A stretch of DNA of 64,000 bases from Candidatus Tumulicola sp. (GCA_035601835.1 DATNNM010000011.1:186001-250000), one strand, 5' to 3'. Shown: positions 51,502-61,108, counted from the stretch's first letter. Notes: a model not told the origin generated them from the sequence alone. Numbers and translations are program-made.

Positions 51502-54500
51502 ATGCGTGAGGGGATCCGCCGATTCATTACCGGCGTCGTGCTACTTGCTATGTCTTTTCAGTCGGCAGCGTCGCTCATAGGCTCGGCTTCCGCAGCGCAA
51601 TTACAGAGGGTGGGTAAGCCGCCACTTAACCCACCTCATTTCAGTACGGGAGCAAGCGTTTGGCCGGCAAGTGCCGTACCACCACCGCCGAACTTCACGC
51701 CGCGGGTTTTCTTGCCAACCGAGTTTGCGCAGTCACAGCGGCCGTTGGTTCTCGTGGCCGCGGTGCCTGCGAACCTTCCACAAATGCTCTCGCGCCCAGT
51801 GGACCCGCTCAATCCTCCTCTAGACCCACGCGCGATGAGTAGTACCAGTCGCATGCTCCAGCAGATTCGCCCGCGACCACAAAGTGGAGCGTTGCAGAGC
51901 ATTCGACCGCAACCCGTGGCGACCGCAAGCAGTAAGCCCATCAGCGGCGTGCGGCCTCAAAGCATGCTGCGTCTGATGACTGTGGACACCACGGGACCTA
52001 ATAGCACGGGCATCAACCATTGGTGGGAATATGAAGAAGGCGGCATCGGTGGCGTCGGCAAGTACATGGTCAACGTCGCCAGCGGCAACCTGATCGTGCA
52101 ATCCGACGACATGGGGGTTCCCAACAAGGGCATCGAGTTCGCTTTTCGTCGCACGTACAACTCGATGAGCAATCATACCTACGCAAACGCCGATGGCAGC
52201 ATACCGTCTAACTACGGGGACGGCTTCACCAATACGTTCGACGCGCACATCGCGTTCAATAACGGAGCGCCTGCGGGCATCAGCGTCTACGACATCGACG
52301 GGGCGCGCTACGACTACGCGCCCGACGGCCATGGCAACTGGATCGCCCCACTAGGGCAGCACGCCAAGCTCGTGTACGACGGCAATCCCAACGGTCAAGG
52401 CGGCTATTTCTGGGTCAAAAAGTCCGGGACAATGTACTATTTCTACTACCCGGCGCTGACTGGCTCCACCGCGGCGTACTCTGGCCGTCTCGTAGAAATT
52501 TTCGGCCGCAACTATAACAATTACCTGACCTTCACATACGCCTGGGATGGCGGCGATGCATCTACCTCGGCCAAACTCAATCAGATAACCGTTACTGCGG
52601 AGGACGGCCGCACCGCGAAACTCACGTTCGCGAATTTCTGTGACGCTAACGGGCAGAATTGCGCACGTCTACTGTACACTCTAACCTGGCCGGACAACAC
52701 AACGGCAGTGACCTATAGCTACCAGATAAGTTCCGACGCAAGCCACAGCCCTATCCTGACGCAAGTGAGCGGACCGGGCAACAACGTGGCCGCTAGTCTA
52801 CCCGAACAGTATTCATACCTGCCCGGCCACCAATTGCAATGGGTTATGGGCCCGCGCTACGTGCGCTCCGGCGGCACCGACGGCGGCGCCGCTGTATTTT
52901 CGTACAATGGGAGCAAGACCAGCGCGATCAATCTCTATGCTAACGTAGACCTGCAGATCAATGACGGCTACTCGACGGCGCAACTGCAGGCTGGCCACCC
53001 TGCCTCACCATACTATTTTTACACTGATTCATTCACCTACGGCACGGGCAACACGGTGATTGCCGACACTGACGGCCACCAGGTGACATACAATTACGAT
53101 TCCTCAGATCGGGTTACCAGTCGTACGGATTTTACGGGAGATCCGTCGGGCGGTGTGCCATCGCTCTCAACGACACAGACCTGGGACGCCAACAATAATC
53201 TAATAGTGACCGTGGACCCGCGCGGCGACGAAACGGATGTCGCATACGACGCGAACGGCAACCCGATCGCCATAGCGGCGCCTTCAGCGAGCACGAACGT
53301 CAACGGCACGCAGGTCAACATGCGGGCCACGAGCCTGTACTCCTATAATACCAACAACAACGTCACGGCTTCCTGCGATCCGGTTGACGTCCACACCAAA
53401 GGGTTGGATTGGACGACTCGGCCCGCCTCATCCGATAGTCTATGCCCTAGCGATACTGGGGCGACCCGGTACACATGGACAGCGCAGAGCTACGAACCAA
53501 ACGGCCAATTGACGTCGACGCTCAAACCGGCGACGGTGGCCGCACCCAGTGGCTACCAGACCACGTTCGCCTACGCGGTGGCGCCGCAAGGCGGCGCGGA
53601 CTATGGGTTGCCGACCACCGTCACCGGTGCTTCCTTCACGCAAAACGACGGCAGCCTGCGCGCGCCCGCTGCGTCTCTTGTCTACGATGCGCACGGCAAC
53701 GTGACCAGCTATTCCAAAGGCGTTGGCAGCTGGTCGCTCGCGTACGACGCGCTCAACCGTTTAATAGCCGCCACTGATCCAGATAACGTCACCTCCTACA
53801 AATACTATTACGCAAACGGACAAGTGCAGCGGACAGAGACCGCATTCCAGCACTCCAACGCCACCGGCGTGGTTTACACGTTCGATGCCGATCGCAATGA
53901 AATCACCGAGATGCACCGCTTCGGAGGCACGAGCGGGACCACCACAAAATACTATGATGGTGCAGATCGACTCGTTGAGGTGGCGCTCCCACAAGGCCAG
54001 AGTGATTTCTACGCCTTCTCGTGGCTAACACGGTATCTGTACGACCTCACACAGAACCAAGGTACCGTAAGCCTCGGGATGAATGCACCGTCGTGGGGTA
54101 CCGCGACGTACAATGCCCACGGAAACCTGTTCGCGGTCCAAGAGTATCTTGTAGACCCGATTCAGGAGGCGGGTCAACCGGCCACTGGCGTACAGAGCTG
54201 GACCGATACCAAGGGGACGGCCTATGATGCCCTTGACCGCCCAGTGGCCGGCTACACATACGTGCCCGGGGTGAGCATGACGGCGCAAAGCACTACCTAT
54301 GATGCTACGTCTTTGACGCGCGGCCTCGTGACTTCCAGTACAACCGGCACTGGCGTAACCTCGACGCCGACATACGACCTGCTCGGCCGAGTCACGGCGG
54401 CAAATTTTTCCGGAGGCGAGGCGCTCTATACACCCTCGATGCAAACGACGTATGACCCAGACGGTCGGGTGGCATCGATCAATTCTTCGTTCGTCGGCAC

Positions 54501-56568
54501 TCAAAGATACACTTACGACGCCGTCGGACGCAGGCTTACCAGTACGGATCCGGCGGGCGGTACTGGCATGCCGGGCTTTTCGGGCTCGGGAACCTTGACC
54601 TCGCCGGCGACTATGACGTATGGGTACTATCCGGATGGTTCGCGTTCGACGCTGTCGGTTGGAGGCGCGTCCAGTGCCCTGCAACAATCAAACCTTTTTG
54701 CCTATTCATATCGGCCTGACGGCCTGCTGTCGCAAGAGAAATTCAACTATGGCTCGGTCGCCTATGCATTTTCATCGACGTTCACGAACGCAGGCCGGCT
54801 ACAAACGACGAGCGACCCGCTGCGAACCAACGCGACATCGCGGTCCTACGATTCGTACGGACGGTTGGCGAGTTACGCCATTCCAGCCGGGACCTACACC
54901 GGTTATACCTACGACCCCGAAGGCGACATCACAAGCACAACGGTCTCGGCGTCGATCTCGGGAGGCACCACATTCTCCCATTCTTACAACACGCGCGGCG
55001 AGGTGGTCGACACGACAAAGAGCGCCAACGGTTACGCCTATCCGACGCAAGCGCCCCGCATTACTCCGGCGTTCGATGCTCGGCCAGCTACCTCAATAGG
55101 AGCCAACTGGAACGCCACTCCACCGCCGCCGCCGGATCCAGGGATATGCGACGGCAATCCGTACGCGAAAAGCAACGGGCTTACGGTCCAAACCGTAAAC
55201 TACGATGAATCAGGCCGACAGACGAGCCAGCTGTCGAGCCAACTTCAAACTTCCTGCGATGGGACCACTAAAGGCGGGATAGGGCAAGGTAGCGGCCCGA
55301 ATCGCTCGTACGACGCCATGAATCACCACGTCGGGTACTCGACCGGGATCCTCAACAGGGCCCTTAACGATAGGACCGAGTGGGGACCGAACGGACACCC
55401 GATTATGGCTGGGTTATCGCCGCTGACCTCTTCCACGGCGCCGCCAACTTACCGGACCGAAACCTTGCATTGGGACGGCGGCACGCCGCTCTTCACTACG
55501 AGAACGTCGTTCGGTATCACAATCGTCGACGACATCAAGATTGGCCACGCCGCCGACTACTTGCCGGCGGATTCAGGGCACGCGGGGCTGACCGTATGGG
55601 ATCGCGATGCCAAAGGACAGATCGCCTCGTCGCGCAACTCGACGGGGACGGGGTCGTGGTACTTCCCCGACCCCAATCATGGATTCGCGAACGCTCCAGT
55701 CTTGCTTGCGACTCCAACGTCCGGGTTTGCCGCTCCATTTTTCCCATGGAACAGCACTGCCTGTCCGCCCAACGGCAAATCGATCTGCGACACCAATTTG
55801 CAGACAGCCAACCAGATCTATGAGCCCAGCACGGACTCCATTTCCGATGGCGCGGTGATGATTCAGGGCGTGCGCAGCTATGACCCCTCGGTCGGTGCAT
55901 GGACGGCACCCGACGCACTCGCGGGAGTTACTGACGACCCGATGAGCCAAAAGCCATATTCATATGATCGGAACAACCCGGTCGGATACTCGGATCCCAC
56001 GGGATTCATGCCAACAGTCATGGCAATCCAGGGTGGAAGTTTTGCAAAGGGAGACCTGCAAGGTCAAATAGAGTCGGACGACTCGGATCATTGGGCCCTC
56101 GTAAAAGAGGACTATCGAGAACACAAGAACGGCGACTACGACTACAAGGATACCGCCGCGTATGCGGCGGACCAGAAGGCGCCCTGTAAGATCGAAGGTT
56201 GTGGCGAGCCCGAATATGGCGCGAACATTTGGCAAAGAATTGATCCGGCAACCGGCAAACTACTCCAAAAGTTCGGATACGGTGGGAAAAATGGCGAATA
56301 CGACACGGGCAGTACTGACGCCATTGGCGGGTACACCAGCATAAATGTTGACAATATTCCGGATAACACCCGCCTGGTTGGCTACTGGCACTCGCATATC
56401 GAAGGGGGCAAGGGGCTTGCTTTTCATGCCGAGATGCTGGCGGCACTTCATGCGGCGGGATTCGATATCACGTTGTACACATCTCGATTTGGACGCATAG
56501 AAATGCAAACCTGGGATCATCTGGATCCAACTATACTCTGCAACTGGCCATGCTCTGGAGTATATTAG
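51502..56568 (+). CDS. Giant Rhs/YD-repeat exported protein, copy 2
   Basis: I use the ATG at 51502 (1,688 residues), matching the start context of copy 1. The signal peptide is RRFITGVVLLAMSFQSAASL. The entry module (PNKGIEFAFRRTYNSMSNHT) and YD repeats (YDAVGRRLTS, YDSYGRLASY, YDPEGDITST) parallel copy 1, and the core ends VRSYDPSVGAWTAPDALAGV then RNNPVGYSDPTGF. The 187-residue tail (from about 56008) differs from copy 1. It is acidic, contains a cysteine pair (PCKIEGCGEPE) and ends with NTRLVGYWHSHIEGGKGLAF, a GYWHSH signature like that of DUF4329/JAB-type Rhs tails. A metal-dependent hydrolase activity is possible. Confidence 0.92.
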   Translation: MREGIRRFITGVVLLAMSFQSAASLIGSASAAQLQRVGKPPLNPPHFSTGASVWPASAVPPPPNFTPRVFLPTEFAQSQRPLVLVAAVPANLPQMLSRPVDPLNPPLDPRAMSSTSRMLQQIRPRPQSGALQSIRPQPVATASSKPISGVRPQSMLRLMTVDTTGPNSTGINHWWEYEEGGIGGVGKYMVNVASGNLIVQSDDMGVPNKGIEFAFRRTYNSMSNHTYANADGSIPSNYGDGFTNTFDAHIAFNNGAPAGISVYDIDGARYDYAPDGHGNWIAPLGQHAKLVYDGNPNGQGGYFWVKKSGTMYYFYYPALTGSTAAYSGRLVEIFGRNYNNYLTFTYAWDGGDASTSAKLNQITVTAEDGRTAKLTFANFCDANGQNCARLLYTLTWPDNTTAVTYSYQISSDASHSPILTQVSGPGNNVAASLPEQYSYLPGHQLQWVMGPRYVRSGGTDGGAAVFSYNGSKTSAINLYANVDLQINDGYSTAQLQAGHPASPYYFYTDSFTYGTGNTVIADTDGHQVTYNYDSSDRVTSRTDFTGDPSGGVPSLSTTQTWDANNNLIVTVDPRGDETDVAYDANGNPIAIAAPSASTNVNGTQVNMRATSLYSYNTNNNVTASCDPVDVHTKGLDWTTRPASSDSLCPSDTGATRYTWTAQSYEPNGQLTSTLKPATVAAPSGYQTTFAYAVAPQGGADYGLPTTVTGASFTQNDGSLRAPAASLVYDAHGNVTSYSKGVGSWSLAYDALNRLIAATDPDNVTSYKYYYANGQVQRTETAFQHSNATGVVYTFDADRNEITEMHRFGGTSGTTTKYYDGADRLVEVALPQGQSDFYAFSWLTRYLYDLTQNQGTVSLGMNAPSWGTATYNAHGNLFAVQEYLVDPIQEAGQPATGVQSWTDTKGTAYDALDRPVAGYTYVPGVSMTAQSTTYDATSLTRGLVTSSTTGTGVTSTPTYDLLGRVTAANFSGGEALYTPSMQTTYDPDGRVASINSSFVGTQRYTYDAVGRRLTSTDPAGGTGMPGFSGSGTLTSPATMTYGYYPDGSRSTLSVGGASSALQQSNLFAYSYRPDGLLSQEKFNYGSVAYAFSSTFTNAGRLQTTSDPLRTNATSRSYDSYGRLASYAIPAGTYTGYTYDPEGDITSTTVSASISGGTTFSHSYNTRGEVVDTTKSANGYAYPTQAPRITPAFDARPATSIGANWNATPPPPPDPGICDGNPYAKSNGLTVQTVNYDESGRQTSQLSSQLQTSCDGTTKGGIGQGSGPNRSYDAMNHHVGYSTGILNRALNDRTEWGPNGHPIMAGLSPLTSSTAPPTYRTETLHWDGGTPLFTTRTSFGITIVDDIKIGHAADYLPADSGHAGLTVWDRDAKGQIASSRNSTGTGSWYFPDPNHGFANAPVLLATPTSGFAAPFFPWNSTACPPNGKSICDTNLQTANQIYEPSTDSISDGAVMIQGVRSYDPSVGAWTAPDALAGVTDDPMSQKPYSYDRNNPVGYSDPTGFMPTVMAIQGGSFAKGDLQGQIESDDSDHWALVKEDYREHKNGDYDYKDTAAYAADQKAPCKIEGCGEPEYGANIWQRIDPATGKLLQKFGYGGKNGEYDTGSTDAIGGYTSINVDNIPDNTRLVGYWHSHIEGGKGLAFHAEMLAALHAAGFDITLYTSRFGRIEMQTWDHLDPTILCNWPCSGVY

Positions 56569-56615
56569 AATTGCGGAACTTTCACGCCCCGGCTTTGCCT
56601 TAGAAAGGGACACCC

Positions 56616-57365
56616 ATGTGCATGGTCAACGCTACTATCGCCCGAAGAGTACTGAGCGTACAGCTGGCTCTTTGGGGAGCTTTCTTGGTAGGTGCGATAG
56701 CGAGCCCCCTTCAAGCCGCAGGCGCGCTCGCGAGCAAATACGCTGCTCCAAGCAGCGCACACGTTTTTGTTAATGCGATCAACTGCCCTGAGGACAACCA
56801 AGCCCCCGCTGTATATTTGGGTACTACAGCGTACGGAAAAGACTACGTGTTAGTGAATAGCACTAGCAAACGCAATGATCGCGGGCTGTATTCGGTGAGT
56901 TTAGTCATTCCGCCGGGCCACTATTATATAATGCTAAGGACAAAGCACTGCGATGCAAGGTTCGCGCTGACGATTCTTAAAGGCCAGGACCGGCATCTGC
57001 TGGCCGTTCTTGGTCATTTGTTCCCAATGATCGAGACGAACTATTCGTTGGCGGGGCACCTACCACTCGAAGGTCTTGCGCTTGTTCTGCTAAATTCCGC
57101 TATATCGAAGGATGTAGTTGCGCGAGCCGTGGTGGATGGTCAATCGTACTTCTTTGAGAACCTGTTCCCGGCCAAGTATGTTCTCCGCGTGCTACTGCCG
57201 GGAACAGGGCTACAAGCAGACTTTCCCATTGACCTCACCGACAAGGAGTCTGCGGGGAAACCGTTGGCGCTCCAAAAGCATTTTGCCAAAGATATAACCT
57301 ATGAAGAGTTGCGCGCCCAGCTTGGCACAAGGTCTTCAATTGGTACCAGCCCTCTCGGTCGATAG
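56616..57365 (+). CDS. Exported hypothetical protein following Rhs copy 2
   Basis: A 249-residue protein, 47 bp after the Rhs stop with AAAGGGA upstream of its ATG. It has a signal peptide (VLSVQLALWGAFLVGAIASP then LQAAG). The mature part is a pair of beta-sandwich-like domains (HVFVNAINCPEDNQAPAVYL and ARAVVDGQSYFFENLFPAKY), recalling carboxypeptidase-regulatory-like repeats. Like the lipoprotein after Rhs copy 1 it is exported and directly downstream, the usual place for a partner or immunity protein. Function is inferred from position only. Confidence 0.55.
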   Translation: MCMVNATIARRVLSVQLALWGAFLVGAIASPLQAAGALASKYAAPSSAHVFVNAINCPEDNQAPAVYLGTTAYGKDYVLVNSTSKRNDRGLYSVSLVIPPGHYYIMLRTKHCDARFALTILKGQDRHLLAVLGHLFPMIETNYSLAGHLPLEGLALVLLNSAISKDVVARAVVDGQSYFFENLFPAKYVLRVLLPGTGLQADFPIDLTDKESAGKPLALQKHFAKDITYEELRAQLGTRSSIGTSPLGR

Positions 57366-57430
57366 TATTGAGCCCCTAGGCAAACCGGACGTGGGCACTC
57401 AGGCACAGAGAATCCGTCTCCAATGTAGCC

Positions 57431-57605
57431 TGACTGTAGCCTGATGGGCGAATATCAGCGTATTTCGGCGAATGTCGGCGGAATCAAGATCGTCGCCAAA
57501 CCTTTACAGGGCGGGCGTTGGCACATGTTGGCGGATAGTCAGTGGAATACCGTTGAATCAAATTCCCAAGCTGAGGGTCGCGGGTTCGAGTCCCGTCTAC
57601 CCGCG
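57431..57605 (+). repeat. Direct repeat copy B ending in an intact tRNA-Gly(CCC) 3' half (att-like)
   Basis: The second copy of the repeat at 35105-35277. It keeps the two arm-like elements (TATTTCGGCGAATGTCGGCG and TGTTGGCGGATAGTCAGTGG) and the tRNA part from TTCCCAAGCTGAGGGTCGCG through the T-arm GGGTTCGAGTCCCG, here with a perfect T-stem. The acceptor-like end is CTACCCGC. No 5' half of the tRNA is present, so it is an att remnant and not a functional tRNA. The two copies bracket 22 kb. Confidence 0.7.
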
Positions 57606-57683
57606 TCGCCAATTTCCTCTGGAAAAGCCCGATACCGCGGTAAGAACCTGTGGCGGATGCTAGCCCTGGCACGATAGACGAAC

Positions 57684-58202
57684 CTAGGAGCGTGTGAGGA
57701 AATCGATCGCTTCCTGTATTCGCACGCCAGCTGTAACGCATGCATCCGCATCTGCCTGAAGACGCATCACCTCCGCGCGCGCTTCGTCGCTCAATTGGCT
57801 CTTCAAAATTCCAGCGGCCTGCCATCGCGCAACGGCACTGTTCACGGTGTTGTGTTTTTGAAGCAAAAGCGTGCCTGCCGATTTCAGCGCATGCACTACT
57901 GGCTTGAGTGCGTCGCCTATCACGTGAGAATCGACTCTCCGACGGGTCGCGCGTCCAGGGATCTCGGACCCTTTCAATTTCAATACGACGCCGTCGAATC
58001 GGTAAACCAGTTCAATGCACATGTCGATCTGGCTCTCGATATCGGACGTGTCGATGGGGCTATTGGCGGCTCTTAGCAAGACATTTTCGAGCTCGCGCAC
58101 AAATCCTATTGGGGACCACCTCTCCAGCTGATCCACGAGTACCGCTAAATCTGGCTGAAGGTTGTTAACGCTGTCCGAAGCGGCTGAGGCTGCACCCTTC
58201 AT
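57684..58202 (-). CDS. Helical partner of the TIR-wHTH gene
   Basis: A 172-residue, all-helical protein (LAVLVDQLERWSPIGFVREL, DIESQIDMCIELVYRFDGVV, ARAEVMRLQADADACVTAGV). Its start overlaps the stop of the TIR gene by 4 nt (ATGA), so the pair is translationally coupled. No signal or membrane segment. I do not recognise the family; a four-helix bundle that senses or inhibits the TIR protein would suit the context. Confidence 0.6.
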   Translation of the reverse strand: MKGAASAASDSVNNLQPDLAVLVDQLERWSPIGFVRELENVLLRAANSPIDTSDIESQIDMCIELVYRFDGVVLKLKGSEIPGRATRRRVDSHVIGDALKPVVHALKSAGTLLLQKHNTVNSAVARWQAAGILKSQLSDEARAEVMRLQADADACVTAGVRIQEAIDFLTRS

Positions 58203-59242
58203 TGCTTCAAGAAGCGGCGAAGGGCCGCAGTTGCCTTGGCCGGCCGCATTCCACCAGCTGCGACGGGCCGAATTTCAATAAGGCCGCGCGCCTCAAGCTC
58301 ATCGAAATAGTGGTTGATCAATGGCAGGTCATAACCTGTCTTCCTTTGGGCCTCAAAATTGCTGCGGCATCCGTCGTTGACTAACGAGGCGCCGATGATG
58401 CGAAGCCGTTCTTCGTAACTCGGATCCGTGCCGGTGAGCCACCTACTGATTCCTTGTCGGGTCGCTCGGTACTGGCGTGCGACTCGGCCCGCTCCGTACC
58501 AGTTGTAGTCCTCGAGCCAGCCCAAGCGGCGAAGCTCGAGAATGCTGTCTTCCGCATCTCCTTTGCTGCGTTCAAATCCCTGAGCTTCTGCGAAGTAAGA
58601 TTCTCGCGCTACAAACGATTCGGCATCGCCCTTTAGAGCCGCGGCCACCGCGACGCCAAGCAAGGCGGCGTCAAGCGGTTCACTAGTGAGAGCCGGAAGC
58701 GGGGCGGTAATCCACGGCGGTGGCGGGCCCAGTTCTTGCTCGAACGACACGCCAAGGGCGCTGTTCGCCGTCTTTGCAATCGCGCTTTCTACTGAAGTAT
58801 CGTCGTCTGCGTTCACGTAAACACGGATAAGCGAGCGCAACGACATGGGAATTTCCGCACTCGAAAGATTGTCGAGAATGAGAAGCAGAATTGGGACGCG
58901 TTCCTCTATGCGTCGCATTACCGCCGCCTCCTGCTCGGCGGCAACGTACGGACTTCGAAGGCTAGCACGAGACAAGACCATGACAACTGCCGTTGCCGCG
59001 CCGATGCCCTTCTCAAACATCGCATCTGGCAGCGAATATTCGAGGGTGAAATCGCGCTCGTCAAAAATGGTCTTAACGTGCCTTGAGCGCAGTCCCGCTT
59101 CGAGACGTCGCACAAAGCGATCCTTATCCGATGAGCTGTGGCAGATAAATACAAGGGGCGACGTATGGACGGGCGTTGGCGGGATGGAGTCGTTCATGTC
59201 CGTTACTTCGCTACTATCCGGACGATTCCCGACATTCGTCAA
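58199..59242 (-). CDS. TIR-domain protein with C-terminal winged-helix-like region
   Basis: The 347-residue protein (an internal ATG at 59197 would remove 15 residues) has a TIR domain at about 28-160. SPLVFICHSSSDKDRFVRRL is strand A and helix A. HVKTIFDERDFTLEYSLPDA gives strand B and the BB loop, TAVVMVLSRASLRSPYVAAE carries the candidate catalytic glutamate (E103), and VPILLLILDNLSSAEIP is strand D. The C-terminal third includes ISRWLTGTDPSYEERLRIIG and FDELEARGLIEIRPVAAG, a winged-helix-like pattern. A TIR effector fused to a DNA- or protein-binding module is a known type in immunity loci. The IS1595-like element starts 39 bp upstream of its start. Confidence 0.8.
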   Translation of the reverse strand: MTNVGNRPDSSEVTDMNDSIPPTPVHTSPLVFICHSSSDKDRFVRRLEAGLRSRHVKTIFDERDFTLEYSLPDAMFEKGIGAATAVVMVLSRASLRSPYVAAEQEAAVMRRIEERVPILLLILDNLSSAEIPMSLRSLIRVYVNADDDTSVESAIAKTANSALGVSFEQELGPPPPWITAPLPALTSEPLDAALLGVAVAAALKGDAESFVARESYFAEAQGFERSKGDAEDSILELRRLGWLEDYNWYGAGRVARQYRATRQGISRWLTGTDPSYEERLRIIGASLVNDGCRSNFEAQRKTGYDLPLINHYFDELEARGLIEIRPVAAGGMRPAKATAALRRFLKQ

Positions 59243-59280
59243 GGCTTGGCTGGCCTTTGGTCATTTGAGGGCTTAAGAAA

Positions 59281-59306
59281 AGGCGATATTATATTTGACG
59301 TACCCA
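59281..59306 (+). repeat. Left terminal inverted repeat of the IS1595-like element
   Basis: 26 bp, identical as reverse complement to 62001-62026. It includes TTGACG (59295-59300), the -35 box of the transposase promoter. Confidence 0.95.
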
Positions 59307-59332
59307 GGGGTACGTGATATACTTCGGGTATG
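59295..59332 (+). promoter_or_regulatory. Sigma70-like promoter of the transposase giving a leaderless start
   Basis: TTGACG (59295-59300), 17-bp spacer and TATACT (59318-59323) form a near-consensus promoter whose -35 lies in the terminal repeat. The transposase ATG (59330-59332) is about seven bases after the -10, where transcription should start, so the message would be leaderless or nearly so. No ribosome site is visible, in agreement. Confidence 0.7.
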
Positions 59333-60284
59333 GGAAAGTCCATACTCTCCGACAAGCGGTTCCACGACGAGGAAGCGGCCTACGCCTGGGTAGAGGAGCG
59401 GATTTGGCCGCACGGTCCCGTCTGCCCTCATTGTGGCTGTTTCGGTCATGCCGGTAAACTGAGCGGTAAGAGTACCCGCATCGGCGTCTACAAGTGTTAT
59501 GATTGCCGCAAGCCGTTCACGGTGAAAGTCGGAACGATCTTCGAGGACAGCCATATTCCGCTGCGTATATGGCTGCAGGCTATGTTCTTGCTGTCGAGCA
59601 GCAAGAAGGGCATCAGCGCGAACCAATTGCAACGGACGCTAGGCATCACCCTCAAGAGCGCCTGGTTCATGGCGCATCGCATCCGCGAAGCCATGCGCCA
59701 GGGTGGACTGTCCCCAGCGGGCGGGCGCGGCGGCATCGTTGAGGTTGACGAGACGTTCATCGGCAACGACCGCAGCGTGAAGCCCAGGGGCGCCAAGAGG
59801 GGGCGGGGCTACGCGCACAAGCACAAGATTCTCGCCCTGGTTGACCGAAAGACTGGCCATGCGCGGAGTATGGTCATTGATGACTTGAGCGCGCAAACCG
59901 TAATCCCCATCCTAAGAAACAACATTGATCGCGAGACGCACGTTATGACAGACGAGGCCGGGCAATGTACGCACTTGAAGCGTGAGTTCGCCGACCACGG
60001 CGTTGTCAAACACGGCCAAGGCGAGTCGGGCGAGGTAAGGTCCACACCAACACCATCGAGGGATACTTCTCCATATTCAAGCGCGGCATGAAAGGCATAT
60101 ACCAGCACTGCGCTAAGGAACATCTACATCGCTATTCTTTGCGGAATTTGACTTTCGATACAACGAGCGTTCGCAAAGCGATGAGCTAAGAACCGAAACG
60201 GCGCTGCACGGTATTGTTGGTAGGCGACTGACCTACAGGGACTCATTGGCAAAAGACCGGGGGGAGAAGTGGCAAAGCGAGTAA
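59330..60284 (+). pseudogene. IS1595-family transposase with two frameshifts
   Basis: The first 253 codons encode an ISXO2-type transposase: a zinc ribbon (CPHCGCFGHAGKLSG and YKCYDCRKPF), the helical region, and the DDE catalytic core with GIVEVDETFIGNDRS (first Asp) and THVMTDEAGQ (second Asp). Near 60031-60042 the frame shifts. The next frame reads VHTNTIEGYFSIFKRGMKGI, which contains the catalytic Glu/N-region of the family. A second shift near 60132-60144 leads to EFDFRYNERSQSDEL and a stop at 60282-60284. Two single-base indels in a native-looking sequence suggest either recent inactivation or long-read assembly errors. Confidence 0.9.
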
Positions 60285-61108
60285 CGGTTAAGGTCGAAGC
60301 TCCCAAAGAGCACCCCGACGTTCTCGACATCCAGGACGCGATGAGGCAGGTCCTGGATGAGTTTACTTTGCTCACGCCCGAGGGCAAGGACAGCGGAGAA
60401 GTCGTTTGGCGATTGATTCTTGCTTCCGCGAACAGCCCGCTCGTCGTTACGGCGGAAGCCGTGAGTCTTCATTCGGACGTGGACATTAGTCTTCTCGCTA
60501 CCGCGCAAATCAAGTCGTTTGCGAAGAACCTGCGAGAGCTGAGGGATGGACGAATGCCGCGAGCGTGGTCGGCCAAGAAGGTTGCCATTGCGACCGCGGT
60601 TATCCGTCGCAACTTCAACGGGATCGGAGCCACCGAAGTAATCTTCGATGAGGACGAGCCTGCGATTCGTATTGACCCGCCTACGGCGAAAGAGTCTATC
60701 GCGAAACTAGAGCAGGCTCCCATCCATCAATTTCATCGTCACACGGAGCGCGGGGCCGTCGAAGGCAACCTCATCGATATTACGACCTACTATAGTGAGC
60801 CAGCGATACGCATAAAAGAGCACGGGACCGGGGCTGAAATTATCTGCACGATCACCCAGGATACCGTCGAGAAGATCAATGCGGCAATTCACGCTGACGA
60901 CGTTTGGCACAATCGCCGCGTGAGCGTACACGGATCTCTCAACTACGATGACCAGGGCAGGATCATGCGCGTCCTCTCGGAATCGGTCGCGATAATCCCC
61001 CCGCCGCGCGACGTGACCATAGACGACTTGCGCGATCCAGAATTCACGGACGGCCTGGACGCGGCTGAATACCTCGAACGGCTGCGAGAGGGCGAGCTTG
61101 GCCGTTAA
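60269..61108 (+). CDS. Transposon cargo protein of unknown function
   Basis: The 279-residue protein starts at a GTG with GGGGAGAA before it; the transposase frame ends 15 bp inside it. It is a soluble alpha/beta protein, with a first part of about 90 residues, a DDEDEPAIRIDPPTAKESIA-like linker region near 135, and a C-terminal strand-rich part (RRVSVHGSLNYDDQGRIMRV). It overlaps the PIN gene (TTG start within its last codons), which is typical of an antitoxin-toxin arrangement, but it is larger than usual antitoxins. Function unknown. Confidence 0.7.
   Translation: MAKRVTVKVEAPKEHPDVLDIQDAMRQVLDEFTLLTPEGKDSGEVVWRLILASANSPLVVTAEAVSLHSDVDISLLATAQIKSFAKNLRELRDGRMPRAWSAKKVAIATAVIRRNFNGIGATEVIFDEDEPAIRIDPPTAKESIAKLEQAPIHQFHRHTERGAVEGNLIDITTYYSEPAIRIKEHGTGAEIICTITQDTVEKINAAIHADDVWHNRRVSVHGSLNYDDQGRIMRVLSESVAIIPPPRDVTIDDLRDPEFTDGLDAAEYLERLREGELGR

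Noticed and set aside
57444-57677. 77-residue protein spanning the att-like repeat
   Set aside because: Its second half (NSQAEGRGFESRLPA) is the translation of the tRNA 3' half; such frames recur wherever tRNA ends occur and are not genes. The same applies to the first 49 codons of the frame opening at 35199.
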